From contig NZ_JHVB01000001.1 in NCBI RefSeq assembly GCF_000619925.1, positions 186,001-250,000 of the forward strand: a stretch of DNA of 64,000 bases, read 5' to 3'. The notes under the pieces were generated by a model. That model was given only the letters and a program-made list of their open reading frames with translations. It searched no databases and was not told the origin of the DNA. Made by a program: the position numbers and the translations under genes. This document shows, in pieces, positions 44,534 to 53,424 of this stretch; the first letter of the stretch is position 1; the number at the start of each line of letters is the position of its first letter. The DNA is from Treponema sp. C6A8. GTDB taxonomy: Bacteria > Spirochaetota > Spirochaetia > Treponematales > Treponemataceae.

Positions 44534-46543
44534 CTACAATAAACTCACAGGATCAACGTCGTATTCAATATAGACATTCTGATTGTGAGTATATTCAAAT
44601 GCCAGCTTGCGGGCTGCGGCCTGCAGAGGGATAACTGACTTACCTTTCAGCAAAATCTGATATCTATAATTCTGACTTATTTTTTCTATAGGGCATTCTG
44701 CAGGGCCTATGATTTCTGCTTCTCGAGGAGTGTTTTCTTTTATGATTGAAGCCGCATTAACAGCAGTTTCGTAGGCAAGACGCTTATTGAAAGAGCGGAA
44801 TACAATTCTTACTAAGCGGCTGAATGGCGGGAAGTCCAGAAGCTGGCGGTTTGCAAGTTCCTTTTCGTAAAAGTCTATTGTATTTCCTGTGCAGGCATAT
44901 AAAACAGGCTCGCGGTTCGGGTCATAGGTCTGAACTAAAACTTTTCCGTCCGGAAAGTAGCGTCCTGCGCGGCCTGCAACCTGGGTAATAAGGGAGAAAG
45001 TTCGTTCTGATGCGCGGAAGTCAGGCATGTGAAGTCCTGCATCTGCCATGATTACACCTACCAGCTGAAGGTTGGGGAAATTCAGGCCTTTGGCAACCAT
45101 CTGGGTTCCTAAAAGAATGTCATATTTTCCCTGGCGGAAATCTTCAAGACTTGCCAGTAATTCTTCTTTTTTTCCGGTAACGTCAGTGTCCAGGCGGAGG
45201 ACTCTTGCGTTGGGGAACTTAGCCCTGGTTTCGGCTTCTATGAACTCGGTTCCAAAACCGTTACTTCCAATATCAAGGGAGCCGCATTCAGGGCAGCTTT
45301 GAGGCGGTGTCATTGACCAGCCGCAGTAGTGGCAGGTAAGTCGGTGGGTTGCCTTGTGGTAAGTAAGGGGCACCGAGCAGTTTTTGCAGACAAGTTCAAA
45401 ACCGCAGGAATTACAGCGGAAAAAGTGAGTAAAGCCTCGGCGATTTAAAAAGAGAATTGTCTGCTTTTTGTTGTCTAGAGTTTTTCTGATTTCATCTTCA
45501 AGTGGTTTTGAAATACAGCCGTCTGTTCCGTAAAGATTCAGGTTGATGCAGGAAATATGAGGCATAGTTCCGCCGGCAAGTCGCTTAGTGAGTGTATGGC
45601 GGACTATAGTTCCTGTTTTCATGCCGTACCAGGCTTCTACGGATGGGGTGGCACTTCCCATTACAAGGGGGATTTTAAGATTCTGAGCCCTCTTCATTGC
45701 AACCTGGCGGGCATGGTAGCGGGGATTATTTCCCGATTTATAAGAACCGTCGTGCTCTTCATCAATGATGATAAGGCCTAAATCCGGCACAGGGGCAAAA
45801 ACGGCACTGCGCGCTCCAACGATTACCCTTGCTTCTTTATGCATGATTCTGTGCCACTGAGTAAGGCGCTGGCTTGGTGTAAGACCTGAATGAATGATCG
45901 CCGCTGTATTTCCAAAGCGTTCTGCAATGGAAGCTGCAACCTGGCCTGTCAGGCTGATTTCAGGAACAAGATAGATTATGCCTTTTCCCTGTGAAAGGAT
46001 GCGTTCTGCAAGGGTAAGAAAAACTTCCGTTTTGCCGCTGCCGGTGGGCCCGTAAAGATAGTGAAAAAGTTTTGTCTGGCCGGGGGCTGTATTTTGCGAA
46101 GAAAGTATTTCTTCTACCGCAGCCTTCTGTTCATCAGATAGAACATTTTTCTGAGCTACTGTAAGTTCGTTTTCAAAAGAAAAGCCGCCGGCACTTGTCT
46201 CTCGTCTGCCGGAAGGAATCATAGAAAAAACAGCCTCTCCAAGCGTACACAGATAATAGTGAGAAAGCCATTTTGCCATTTCAAAAAGTTCAGTCCCGAA
46301 GAGAGGCTCTTTGTCTAAGATTCGTTTAATCGGGCGGATTTTACCGGCTTCAACAGGACAGGTCGGCGGAATCTGCTCTGTAATTTCCATAATAAAGCCT
46401 GTAAGTTTCTGATTTCCGAACATGATTTCGGCTCGTTTACCAACTTCCGGCTTTAATTCGGGCTTTTCCTTTTCGTCCGGGGTGTAGGAGTAAGTAAAGG
46501 GCTGATTTACAGGCCTGTTTATGATTATCTGAAGGTAGAGCAT
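44534..46543 (-). CDS. priA: Primosomal protein N' (replication restart helicase PriA)
   Basis: Superfamily 2 DNA helicase that reloads replisomes at stalled forks. Seen: 3'-binding domain (residues 1-110), Walker A LYGPTGSGKTEVFL (~165), DEEHD (LIIIDEEHDGSYKSG, ~258), GSATPSVEAW, and the zinc-binding block (RCNSCGFELVCKNCSVPLTY, then CHYCGW and CPECGS). GRAGRYFPDGKVLVQT completes motif VI. 669 residues is normal for a compact PriA. It is 5 bases after udg. Confidence 0.96.
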   Translation of the reverse strand: MLYLQIIINRPVNQPFTYSYTPDEKEKPELKPEVGKRAEIMFGNQKLTGFIMEITEQIPPTCPVEAGKIRPIKRILDKEPLFGTELFEMAKWLSHYYLCTLGEAVFSMIPSGRRETSAGGFSFENELTVAQKNVLSDEQKAAVEEILSSQNTAPGQTKLFHYLYGPTGSGKTEVFLTLAERILSQGKGIIYLVPEISLTGQVAASIAERFGNTAAIIHSGLTPSQRLTQWHRIMHKEARVIVGARSAVFAPVPDLGLIIIDEEHDGSYKSGNNPRYHARQVAMKRAQNLKIPLVMGSATPSVEAWYGMKTGTIVRHTLTKRLAGGTMPHISCINLNLYGTDGCISKPLEDEIRKTLDNKKQTILFLNRRGFTHFFRCNSCGFELVCKNCSVPLTYHKATHRLTCHYCGWSMTPPQSCPECGSLDIGSNGFGTEFIEAETRAKFPNARVLRLDTDVTGKKEELLASLEDFRQGKYDILLGTQMVAKGLNFPNLQLVGVIMADAGLHMPDFRASERTFSLITQVAGRAGRYFPDGKVLVQTYDPNREPVLYACTGNTIDFYEKELANRQLLDFPPFSRLVRIVFRSFNKRLAYETAVNAASIIKENTPREAEIIGPAECPIEKISQNYRYQILLKGKSVIPLQAAARKLAFEYTHNQNVYIEYDVDPVSLL

Positions 46544-46548
46544 CTTTA

Positions 46549-47340
46549 TTACTGATTGCCGCCTAAGATAGTGTCTAATTTCTGCCGGAACTTTTTAAGG
46601 TCTTCCCAGGCAGGGCGCTTTAAATCCTGATTGCGAAGAAGAGCGCTCGGGTGATAAGTAATCATAAGAGGAATGCCGTTGTATTCAAAAAAGTTTCCGC
46701 GGAGCTTTCCAACCGGCTCTTCTGTGTTGAGCATTTTATGTCCGCTTATGCGTCCCATACACAAAATCATTTTTGGTTTGAGGATTTTAATCTGCGCTTC
46801 AAGGAAAGAAAAACAGGCTTCCTGTTCTTCTGGGAAAGGATCGCGGTTCTGAGGCGGACGGCATTTTACGATATTTGCAATAAAGCAGTTTGTCTTGCGG
46901 TCAAGGTTGATTGCGGCAAGCATTTTATCAAGCAGGATTCCGGCCTTTCCAACAAAAGGACGGCCCTGCATATCCTCGTCGTAGCCGGGACCTTCGCCGA
47001 TTACAAGAACATCCGGGTGAGTAACACCTTCGCCCGGAACGACATTCGTGCGGGTACGGGCAAGCTGACAGTGGGTACATCTTAAAATTTTTGAAGCAAG
47101 ACTTTCGATTGTGATGGCACTGGCGTCTGACTGGCTGCCTAAGACCACGGCGGAAGGTGACTCCTGCACTGGTGCGCTGCCCGTCGCTTCGATTTTAGCA
47201 GGCGTTTCCTGCGCAGGCTTGTCCCCATCATCTTCAAAAAGAGGATTGCTGGCAAAGTTAGGCGGCACAAAGCCACCGTTAGCAACTGCACTCGCATTTT
47301 TGAGAAGATTAAAAATCAGCTCTTTTTCACTTGCCTTCAT
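46549..47340 (-). CDS. Uracil-DNA glycosylase, type 4 (Fe-S)
   Basis: Removes uracil from DNA. Residues ~85-263 hold the type 4/5 glycosylase fold: CTHCQLARTRTNVVPGEG (Cys pair for the [4Fe-4S] cluster), VLVIGEGPGYDEDMQGRPFV (active-site GEGPGxxED), NCFIANIVKCRPPQNRDP (Cys) and MITYHPSALLRN (HPS motif). The N-terminal ~85 residues are an extra helical/Pro-Ala-rich extension. The Cys ligands favour type 4. Located between thiI and priA in one repair/tRNA cluster. Confidence 0.92.
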   Translation of the reverse strand: MKASEKELIFNLLKNASAVANGGFVPPNFASNPLFEDDGDKPAQETPAKIEATGSAPVQESPSAVVLGSQSDASAITIESLASKILRCTHCQLARTRTNVVPGEGVTHPDVLVIGEGPGYDEDMQGRPFVGKAGILLDKMLAAINLDRKTNCFIANIVKCRPPQNRDPFPEEQEACFSFLEAQIKILKPKMILCMGRISGHKMLNTEEPVGKLRGNFFEYNGIPLMITYHPSALLRNQDLKRPAWEDLKKFRQKLDTILGGNQ

Positions 47341-47347
47341 TCTGTCA

Positions 47348-48547
47348 CTAAGCCTCGTTTGGATCTTCCTTGTCGGTTCTTACGTCTGGCTCGCCGCTAA
47401 AGGTAAACTTAATGATTTTTCTGTCGTCGAATGACTTTTGAATAAGCTCGTCAACTTCGAGATTTTTGTAGATTTCTTCTGCATCTTCAATTCTGCCGCG
47501 CAAAACAGGATGCTTAGGGCTAAAAAGCACGCAGCAGTCTTCGTAAGGAAGAATTGAAGTTTCGTAAGTGTCGATAAAGTTTGCTGTATCAATAATTTCT
47601 TCTTTATCAAGACCGCAGAGAGGGCGCAGAAGAGGGAACTCTGCAAAATGCTCGGTAACGTTCATGTTTTCAATAGTCTGGCTTGCAACCTGACCAAGAC
47701 TTTCGCCTGTAATAATGCACTGAGCCTTACAGCGGGCCGCAAGAATATTTGCAACCTTCATCATGCAGACGCGGAGCATAAGGGTAGACCAGGCTTCCGG
47801 CGCCTTCTTTTTAATTTCCATCTGAACTTCGGTAAAGGGAATAACGTTGAGGTAAACTGTGATTCCGTAGTAGGCAAGCTTCTGGGCAAGGTCTTCTACC
47901 TTTTTCTGAGCCTCTTCCGAAGTGTAAGGATAAGAATGATAGTAAACGCATTCGATTTTCATACCGCGGCGCAGCATACGGTAACCCGCAACAGGAGAAT
48001 CAAGACCTCCGCTCAAAAGCAAAAGTCCCTTTCCGCTGCAGCCGACAGGAAGTCCGCGGCAGCCCACGTTTTCATCAGAATAAACATAAACCTGTTCGCG
48101 AACTTCAACATAAATTACGCAGTCAGGATTATGAACGTCAACTTTCATAAGTTTTTCTACGTCACCTGCTGCTTCACAGCAGATTTCATAAGAATTCATA
48201 GGAAAGTTCTTTTCTGCGCGTTTTGCCTGAATCTTAAAAGTCTTGCAGCCCTTTTCAGCAAGGCGCTCGGCAATCATATAAACAGTCTTTTTGATATCTT
48301 CGATAGTTTTTTCGCAGGTTTCTGCCTTTGCCCAGCCGGTAATTCCCAAAATGTGATTAAGTGTGAATTCTGCCTTTTCGCTGTCTTTTTCGTCGCAGGT
48401 AATATACATTCGTCCTGCATGAAGAATAACCTTAGCATCAATTCCAGCAAGGCATTTTTTAGTATTACGCATCAAAAGATGCTCAAATTCGTGAAGGTTG
48501 GAGCCTTTCAAAGTAAGCTCACCAAGTTTTGCCAAATATGTGACCAT
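47348..48547 (-). CDS. thiI: tRNA 4-thiouridine synthetase ThiI (no rhodanese domain)
   Basis: Makes s4U8 in tRNA and can feed thiazole synthesis. Seen: N-terminal ferredoxin-like and THUMP domain (LGELTLKGSNLHEFEHLL), then the PP-loop LLLLSGGLDSPVAGYRMLRR near residues 179-198, GESLGQVASQTIENM and LPYEDCCVLFSPKHP. At 399 residues it lacks the C-terminal rhodanese domain of E. coli ThiI, like the shorter forms in many other bacteria. It is the first gene of thiI-udg-priA. Confidence 0.94.
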   Translation of the reverse strand: MVTYLAKLGELTLKGSNLHEFEHLLMRNTKKCLAGIDAKVILHAGRMYITCDEKDSEKAEFTLNHILGITGWAKAETCEKTIEDIKKTVYMIAERLAEKGCKTFKIQAKRAEKNFPMNSYEICCEAAGDVEKLMKVDVHNPDCVIYVEVREQVYVYSDENVGCRGLPVGCSGKGLLLLSGGLDSPVAGYRMLRRGMKIECVYYHSYPYTSEEAQKKVEDLAQKLAYYGITVYLNVIPFTEVQMEIKKKAPEAWSTLMLRVCMMKVANILAARCKAQCIITGESLGQVASQTIENMNVTEHFAEFPLLRPLCGLDKEEIIDTANFIDTYETSILPYEDCCVLFSPKHPVLRGRIEDAEEIYKNLEVDELIQKSFDDRKIIKFTFSGEPDVRTDKEDPNEA

Positions 48548-48649
48548 AGCTTTATTATAGAGGAAAATTGAATAATTGAAAATCGGGCAGGGGGGATTTT
48601 AATTTATTAAAAATTTTTTCTGCACCCCCTCCAGCTAATAAACTTTTAT

Positions 48650-48678
48650 TTGACAAATCAAATTTGCGGACTTATACT
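48650..48678 (+). promoter_or_regulatory. Strong sigma-70 promoter of the arabinose operon
   Basis: TTGACA, 17 bases, TATACT, near consensus. It ends about 60 bases before the binding-protein ATG. The rest of 48548-48649 is AT-rich with no recognisable feature. Confidence 0.85.
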
Positions 48679-48707
48679 TTGAATTAGTTAAGCATGCAAT
48701 AAAAATG

Positions 48708-48723
48708 TTTAATGAATATTAAA
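48708..48723 (+). promoter_or_regulatory. Putative operator for the ArsR-type regulator
   Basis: TTTAATGAATATTAAA, an imperfect palindrome between the promoter and the SD of the binding-protein gene. A close copy (TTTAATTTATTTTAAA on the minus strand, 13 of 16 identical) sits upstream of the regulator gene at 54378-54393. Shared placement suggests a common binding site, by inference. Confidence 0.4.
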
Positions 48724-48739
48724 ATTAAGAGGTGAAATT

Positions 48740-50029
48740 ATGGTAAAAATGTCAAAAATTGCCGGTGCTGTAGCGGCTCTGGCTCTTCTTTGCGGGCTGA
48801 CTGGATGTAATGGGGGCAAAAAGTCTGGCTCTGGAAAAACAAAACTAACTTTCTGGACTTTCCAGAACGCTCACGCTGAATTTATGAAGGATGCGGCTGA
48901 AACATGGAACCAGCAGAATCCTAACGAACAGATTGAACTTTCCTGCGAAGTTCTTGGTTATGATGAAATGCATAACAAGCTTTTGATTGCCCTTCAGTCT
49001 GGCTCTGGCGCTCCTGATATTTCTGATATCGAAATCGGAAAATTTGCAAACTTCCTTAAAGGTAAAAATCCACCTCTTGTAAAATTGAATGACCTGCTTG
49101 ATATGGATCATCTTATTAAGGGCCGCTTCAATCCTTATACAAAGAACGGAAATATTTACGGCGTTGACTATCACGTTGGTGCTGCTGTTATTTACTATAA
49201 CAAGGAAATTCTTGATCAGGCTGGTGTAAGCGCTGATGACATCAAGACTTGGGATGACTTCTACCGCATAGGTAAAATTGTTGTTCAGAAGACTGGAAAG
49301 CCTATGACAACTGTTGAATCTACTGAGCACTGGTCATTCTACCCTCTTATCGCTCAGCAGGGCGGCGACTTCCTTGATAAAGATGGAAACGGAGCTTTGG
49401 ACAGCGAAATCAACATTAAAACTCTTGAATACATCAAAAAGCTTGTAGATGAAGGTATTGCTCAGATTGCGCCTGGAGGATTCCATCACTCAGAAGAGTA
49501 CTGGGCATTTATGAACAACGGTGGCGCTGCAAGTATCTGGATGCCACTCTGGTACATGAACCGCTTTACTGACTATATGCCAAAATTGAGCGGAAAAATC
49601 ATCGTTCGCCCAATGCCTCGCTGGACTCCAGACGGAGCTCGTTCTGCAGGTCTTGGTGGAACTGGTACTGCAATTCCTACACAGGGTAAACATACTGATC
49701 TGGCTTCACGCTTTATGGTTTATGCTAAGGCTTCTAAAGAAGGTTCTATCAAGACCTGGACTTTGCTCGGCTTTGACCCAATCCGCTGGGATGCCTGGTC
49801 TGATCCTGCTATGAAGGCTCCAAACAAGTTTACTGCTTACTTTGGTGACGGTGTATTTGACATGCTCGTTGACATTAAGGATGAAATTCTTGGTGTAAAC
49901 GGTGGTGACAAATTCCCAGAAGCTCAGAGCCTTGTTCAGAAGAACGTTATGTTTAAGGTTTTGGGTGAAAAATCTGCTACTCCAAGAGAAGCTCTTGTTG
50001 AAGCAAACAAGATTTTGAACAGCAAATAA
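48740..50029 (+). CDS. Sugar ABC transporter substrate-binding lipoprotein
   Basis: Family 1 extracellular solute-binding protein. Lipoprotein signal: AGAVAALALLCGLTGC, so Cys23 would be lipidated. The mature part shows KLTFWTFQNAHAEFMKDAAE, then YNKEILDQAGV and IKTWDDFYRIGKIV, all typical of oligosaccharide-binding proteins. 429 residues is normal. SD AGAGGTG precedes the ATG. It is the first gene of the module with two permeases and GH51 arabinofuranosidase, so the ligand is probably an arabino-oligosaccharide (inference). Confidence 0.93.
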   Translation: MVKMSKIAGAVAALALLCGLTGCNGGKKSGSGKTKLTFWTFQNAHAEFMKDAAETWNQQNPNEQIELSCEVLGYDEMHNKLLIALQSGSGAPDISDIEIGKFANFLKGKNPPLVKLNDLLDMDHLIKGRFNPYTKNGNIYGVDYHVGAAVIYYNKEILDQAGVSADDIKTWDDFYRIGKIVVQKTGKPMTTVESTEHWSFYPLIAQQGGDFLDKDGNGALDSEINIKTLEYIKKLVDEGIAQIAPGGFHHSEEYWAFMNNGGAASIWMPLWYMNRFTDYMPKLSGKIIVRPMPRWTPDGARSAGLGGTGTAIPTQGKHTDLASRFMVYAKASKEGSIKTWTLLGFDPIRWDAWSDPAMKAPNKFTAYFGDGVFDMLVDIKDEILGVNGGDKFPEAQSLVQKNVMFKVLGEKSATPREALVEANKILNSK

Positions 50030-50053
50030 TCTGACAATTAAAAATATTCAAAA

Positions 50054-50090
50054 CTGTCTGATAAGTCCTGTTTCAGGGCTTGTCAGGCAG
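50054..50090 (+). promoter_or_regulatory. Intercistronic 17-bp stem-loop after the binding-protein gene
   Basis: Arms CTGTCTGATAAGTCCTG and CAGGGCTTGTCAGGCAG pair over all 17 positions (three as G-U in RNA) with a TTT loop. No T tract follows, so it is unlikely to stop all transcription. Such hairpins after binding-protein genes typically protect the upstream message and give more binding protein than permease. Confidence 0.75.
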
Positions 50091-50107
50091 GTCTTTAAGG
50101 ATTTTAT

Positions 50108-51019
50108 ATGGAAACAAAAAGCAAAAAATCCCTTTCACAAATTCTTATTAATCAAAAAACAGCGCCCTGGATATTTGTATCTCCTTTTTTAATTTCTTTT
50201 TTGGTTTTTACCCTCTATCCTCTCATCAATACCTTTATTATGAGTTTTCAGGATGTAGCAGGTTTTGATGACGTTACCTTTATAGGCTTAAAAAACTATA
50301 AAAATCTGAATAATGAGCAGTTTTTTCATGCCCTTCAGAACTCTACTATTTATACGATTCTGACAATTATCGTTTTGATTCCGCTTCCTATGTTTCTGGC
50401 GGTTCTTGTTAATTCAAAGACAACTAAATTTAAAAATTTCTTCAGATCTGCATATTTTCTTCCGGCATTAACTTCGGTTGTTGTTGCCGGTTTGTTCTTC
50501 CGATACGTTTTCAGCGAGCAGGAAACTGCTTTTGTCAATTCTGTCTTGCTAAAGCTGGGGGCTCGTCCTCAAAAATGGCTCTTCCAGCGGGCAACGACCA
50601 TGTTTGTTCTTGTCCTTTTCTGTACCTGGAAATGGATTGGTGTAAACATGATTTATTTTCTTTCGGGCTTGAATTCAATTCCTCAGGAACAGTATGAGGC
50701 TGCCGATATTGACGGTGTTAATTCATGGCAGAAATTCTGGTACGTTACGGTTCCTAATTTGAGAAACGTAACTATTTATGTAGTCACAATCAGTGTTTAT
50801 GGCGGTTTTGCAATGTTCGGTGAAACCTACACAATGTTCGGTTCGGCAGCTTCCCCTGGAGACATCGGTTTGACTATGGTTTCATACATTTACCTTGAAG
50901 GCTTCAACTATGCAAGACTTGGTATGGGTTCTGCAATCGGTGTAGCTTTGTTTGCCGTAATTATGATTGTAAATGTCGTGCAGCTCTGGCTTACAGGCAC
51001 ATTCAAAAAAGGAGAGTAA
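50108..51019 (+). CDS. Sugar ABC transporter permease (MalF/UgpA type)
   Basis: 303 residues with six membrane helices (for example PWIFVSPFLISFLVFTLYPL and YTILTIIVLIPLPMFLAVLV). The EAA loop is DGVNSWQKFWYVTVPNLRNV, with EAADIDG just before it, which docks the ATPase. Its gene is followed 5 bases later by the second permease. The operon has no ATP-binding subunit, so a shared MsmX/UgpC-type ATPase encoded elsewhere is expected (inference). Confidence 0.93.
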   Translation: METKSKKSLSQILINQKTAPWIFVSPFLISFLVFTLYPLINTFIMSFQDVAGFDDVTFIGLKNYKNLNNEQFFHALQNSTIYTILTIIVLIPLPMFLAVLVNSKTTKFKNFFRSAYFLPALTSVVVAGLFFRYVFSEQETAFVNSVLLKLGARPQKWLFQRATTMFVLVLFCTWKWIGVNMIYFLSGLNSIPQEQYEAADIDGVNSWQKFWYVTVPNLRNVTIYVVTISVYGGFAMFGETYTMFGSAASPGDIGLTMVSYIYLEGFNYARLGMGSAIGVALFAVIMIVNVVQLWLTGTFKKGE

Positions 51020-51024
51020 GTGTT

Positions 51025-51867
51025 ATGAAAGAAAAATTTGCAATTTACAAAGGCTTAGTAAAATATCTTATACTTCTGATTATTCTTCTTTTCTGCATCA
51101 TGCCTTTTATCTTCATGCTGCTTTCTTCTTTGAGACCAGGCGCTCAGATGGTACAGAACGGACTTACCCTTGATTTTAATCCAAAGACTATGAGCCTTCA
51201 TAACTTTAAGGCTCTCTTCGGCTACAATCACGGAATGTTCTTCCTCTGGTTTAAGAACAGCATTGTTTTGACAGCTTTGCAGACGGCGCTTTCGCTTCTC
51301 TTCTGCGCTATGGTTGGTTACGGACTTGGCGTTTACAACTTCAGGGGACGCAATATCATCTTCCTTATTGTGCTTGCAGTAATGATGATTCCGACAGAAG
51401 TTCTTATTCTTCCTTTGTTCAAGCTTGTCGTAAAAATCAGATTAATCAACACAAAGGCTGGCGTTATCCTTCCTTTTGTTGTATCATCGTTTGCAGTTTT
51501 TTATTTCCGTCAGTATTGTCTGGGGCTGCCTCTGGAGCTGATTGATTCAGCCCGCATTGACGGCTGTAACGAAATAAGCATTTTCTTCAGGATTATGAGC
51601 CCTGTTATGCTTCCGGCATACGCAGCCATCATGATTTTGCAGGCTATGAACAGCTGGAACGGATTTGTGTGGCCTTTGATTGCCCTTCGTTCCAACGAAA
51701 ACATGACTCTGCCGATTGGATTAAATGCGCTTCTGACACCTTATGGAAACAACTATGATGTTCTTCTTGCGGGTGCAGTTTTTTCTGTAATTCCGATTAT
51801 TATTCTTTTCCTTGTTAATCAGAAGGCTTTTATTACTGGTTTAACTGTTGGAAGTATAAAGGGGTAA
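51025..51867 (+). CDS. Sugar ABC transporter permease (MalG/UgpE type)
   Basis: 280 residues with six membrane helices (ILLIILLFCIMPFIFMLLSS, NIIFLIVLAVMMIPTEVLIL) and the EAA-type loop SARIDGCNEISIFFRIMSPV. The N-terminal LRPGAQMVQNG and C-terminal KAFITGLTVGSIKG ends are typical of this family. It forms the heterodimeric channel with the gene before it. AbfA follows 3 bases later. Confidence 0.93.
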   Translation: MKEKFAIYKGLVKYLILLIILLFCIMPFIFMLLSSLRPGAQMVQNGLTLDFNPKTMSLHNFKALFGYNHGMFFLWFKNSIVLTALQTALSLLFCAMVGYGLGVYNFRGRNIIFLIVLAVMMIPTEVLILPLFKLVVKIRLINTKAGVILPFVVSSFAVFYFRQYCLGLPLELIDSARIDGCNEISIFFRIMSPVMLPAYAAIMILQAMNSWNGFVWPLIALRSNENMTLPIGLNALLTPYGNNYDVLLAGAVFSVIPIIILFLVNQKAFITGLTVGSIKG

Positions 51868-51870
51868 ATT

Positions 51871-53358
51871 ATGAGCAGTATTTCGCTTTTTATTGAAAAG
51901 AATTTCAAGCTTGCGGATGTAGACGACAGATTGTTCAGTTCTTTTATTGAACATCTTGGCCGCGCCGTATATACAGGAATTTATGAGCCTGGACACAAAG
52001 AAGCTGATGAACAGGGCTTCCGAAAAGATGTCATCAAGCTTGTACAGGAGCTGGGAGTTTCACTGGTTCGCTATCCGGGCGGAAACTTTCTTTCCGGCTA
52101 TAAATGGACTGACGGAATCGGGCCAAAAGAGCTGCGTCCTAAACGTCTGGATCTGGCATGGAAGACAATTGAGTCTAACCAGTTCGGTATCGATGAATTT
52201 TATGACTGGACAAAAAAGGCCGGTACAGGAATTATGGGCGCCGTAAACATGGGAACGGGCACTCCAAAAGAGGCCGGGGAACTTGTTGAATACTGTAACT
52301 TCCCGGGCGGAACAGCCTGGAGTGATTTAAGAAAGAAAAACGGTCACGCAGAGCCTTACGGCATCAAAACCTGGTGTATTGGAAACGAAATGGACGGTCC
52401 ATGGCAGATTTGTCACCTTGATGCAGTTGATTATGGAAAAAAGGCCCGCGAAACTGCAAAAATCATGAAATGGGTTGATGATTCTCTGGAGCTCGTTGCC
52501 TGCGGAAGTGCCACCTCCCTGCTCCCGACTTTCCCTGAATGGGACAGAATTGTTCTTGAGCATACTTACGAGCACATTGATTATCTTTCACTTCACCGTT
52601 ATTACGAAAATCTTGGTAACGATGATAATTTCCTTGCTTCATTCGTCGAAATGGATTCTTTCATTCACAGCGTTACAGCCACAGCTGACTATGTTAAGGC
52701 CTTGAAACGCAGCAAGAAGACTATCAACCTTTCTTTTGATGAATGGAACGTATGGTACCAGCAGAAACAGCAGCCTCACGGATGGGAAGAAGTTCCTGCT
52801 CTTCTGGAAGACAGATATTCGCTTCTGGACGCCCTTGTTTTTGGTGGACTTGGAATTACACTTTTGAACAACTCTGACCGCGTAAAAATCGCCTGTCTTG
52901 CCCAGCTTGTAAACGTTATCGCACCGATTTTCACAATGAAAGGCGGTGCTGTAATCAGACAGACAATTTTCTGGCCTTTCAAGCACCTTTCTACCTTTGG
53001 ACGCGGCACTGTATTAAAGACTTTGAGTAAGGCTCCTACAATCGAAACCTGTTACGGTGATACTCCTGTTCTTGCTACAGCTGTCGTTCATCAGGAAGAA
53101 AAGAAGGAGCTTACAGTATTCTGTCTCAATATCGATAAAAAAGAGAATCACGAGCTTAAGCTTGAGCTGCACGACTTCCCTGATATGACAATGATTGAAC
53201 ATATCGTTCTTTCCGGAAGTGATTTGCACGCAATCAACACTTTTGAAAATCCTGACAATGTTGCACCTCGCAACATTGAGGTCGTAAAAGGTGACAAGGG
53301 AACTTTCAATATCAATATTGATAAGCTTTCCTGGAATGTACTTCGCTTTAAGTACTAA
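51871..53358 (+). CDS. abfA: Alpha-N-arabinofuranosidase, GH51
   Basis: Releases alpha-L-arabinofuranose from arabinan or arabinoxylan oligosaccharides. Seen: FIEHLGRAVYTGIYEPGH at the N-terminus, VRYPGGNFLSGYKW, the acid/base Glu in WCIGNEMDGPWQI (~residue 172) and the nucleophile Glu in SFDEWNVWYQQKQ (~290). A C-terminal beta-sandwich follows. There is no signal peptide, so oligosaccharides are imported first and cut inside the cell. 495 residues is normal for GH51. Confidence 0.96.
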   Translation: MSSISLFIEKNFKLADVDDRLFSSFIEHLGRAVYTGIYEPGHKEADEQGFRKDVIKLVQELGVSLVRYPGGNFLSGYKWTDGIGPKELRPKRLDLAWKTIESNQFGIDEFYDWTKKAGTGIMGAVNMGTGTPKEAGELVEYCNFPGGTAWSDLRKKNGHAEPYGIKTWCIGNEMDGPWQICHLDAVDYGKKARETAKIMKWVDDSLELVACGSATSLLPTFPEWDRIVLEHTYEHIDYLSLHRYYENLGNDDNFLASFVEMDSFIHSVTATADYVKALKRSKKTINLSFDEWNVWYQQKQQPHGWEEVPALLEDRYSLLDALVFGGLGITLLNNSDRVKIACLAQLVNVIAPIFTMKGGAVIRQTIFWPFKHLSTFGRGTVLKTLSKAPTIETCYGDTPVLATAVVHQEEKKELTVFCLNIDKKENHELKLELHDFPDMTMIEHIVLSGSDLHAINTFENPDNVAPRNIEVVKGDKGTFNINIDKLSWNVLRFKY

Positions 53359-53375
53359 GAGAAAGACACTGTTAA

Positions 53376-53424
53376 AGAAAAAAAACTGAACTGAAAAATC
53401 CTCCTTTCAGTTCAGTTTTTTTTA
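53376..53424. terminator. Bidirectional terminator between abfA and the regulator
   Basis: ACTGAACTGAAA (53385-53396) and TTTCAGTTCAGT (53405-53416) pair perfectly, with an A run before and a T run after. It serves both convergent genes. Confidence 0.9.

Noticed and set aside
47648..48571. 307-aa plus-strand ORF opposite thiI
   Set aside because: It is antisense to ThiI with intact PP-loop and THUMP domain. The frame is Phe/Asn/Cys-rich with no domain and no SD.
48740..53358. Missing ATPase gene in the arabinose ABC operon as a sign of a broken operon
   Set aside because: Carbohydrate ABC operons of this type commonly share a distant MsmX/UgpC-type ATPase, so its absence is ordinary.
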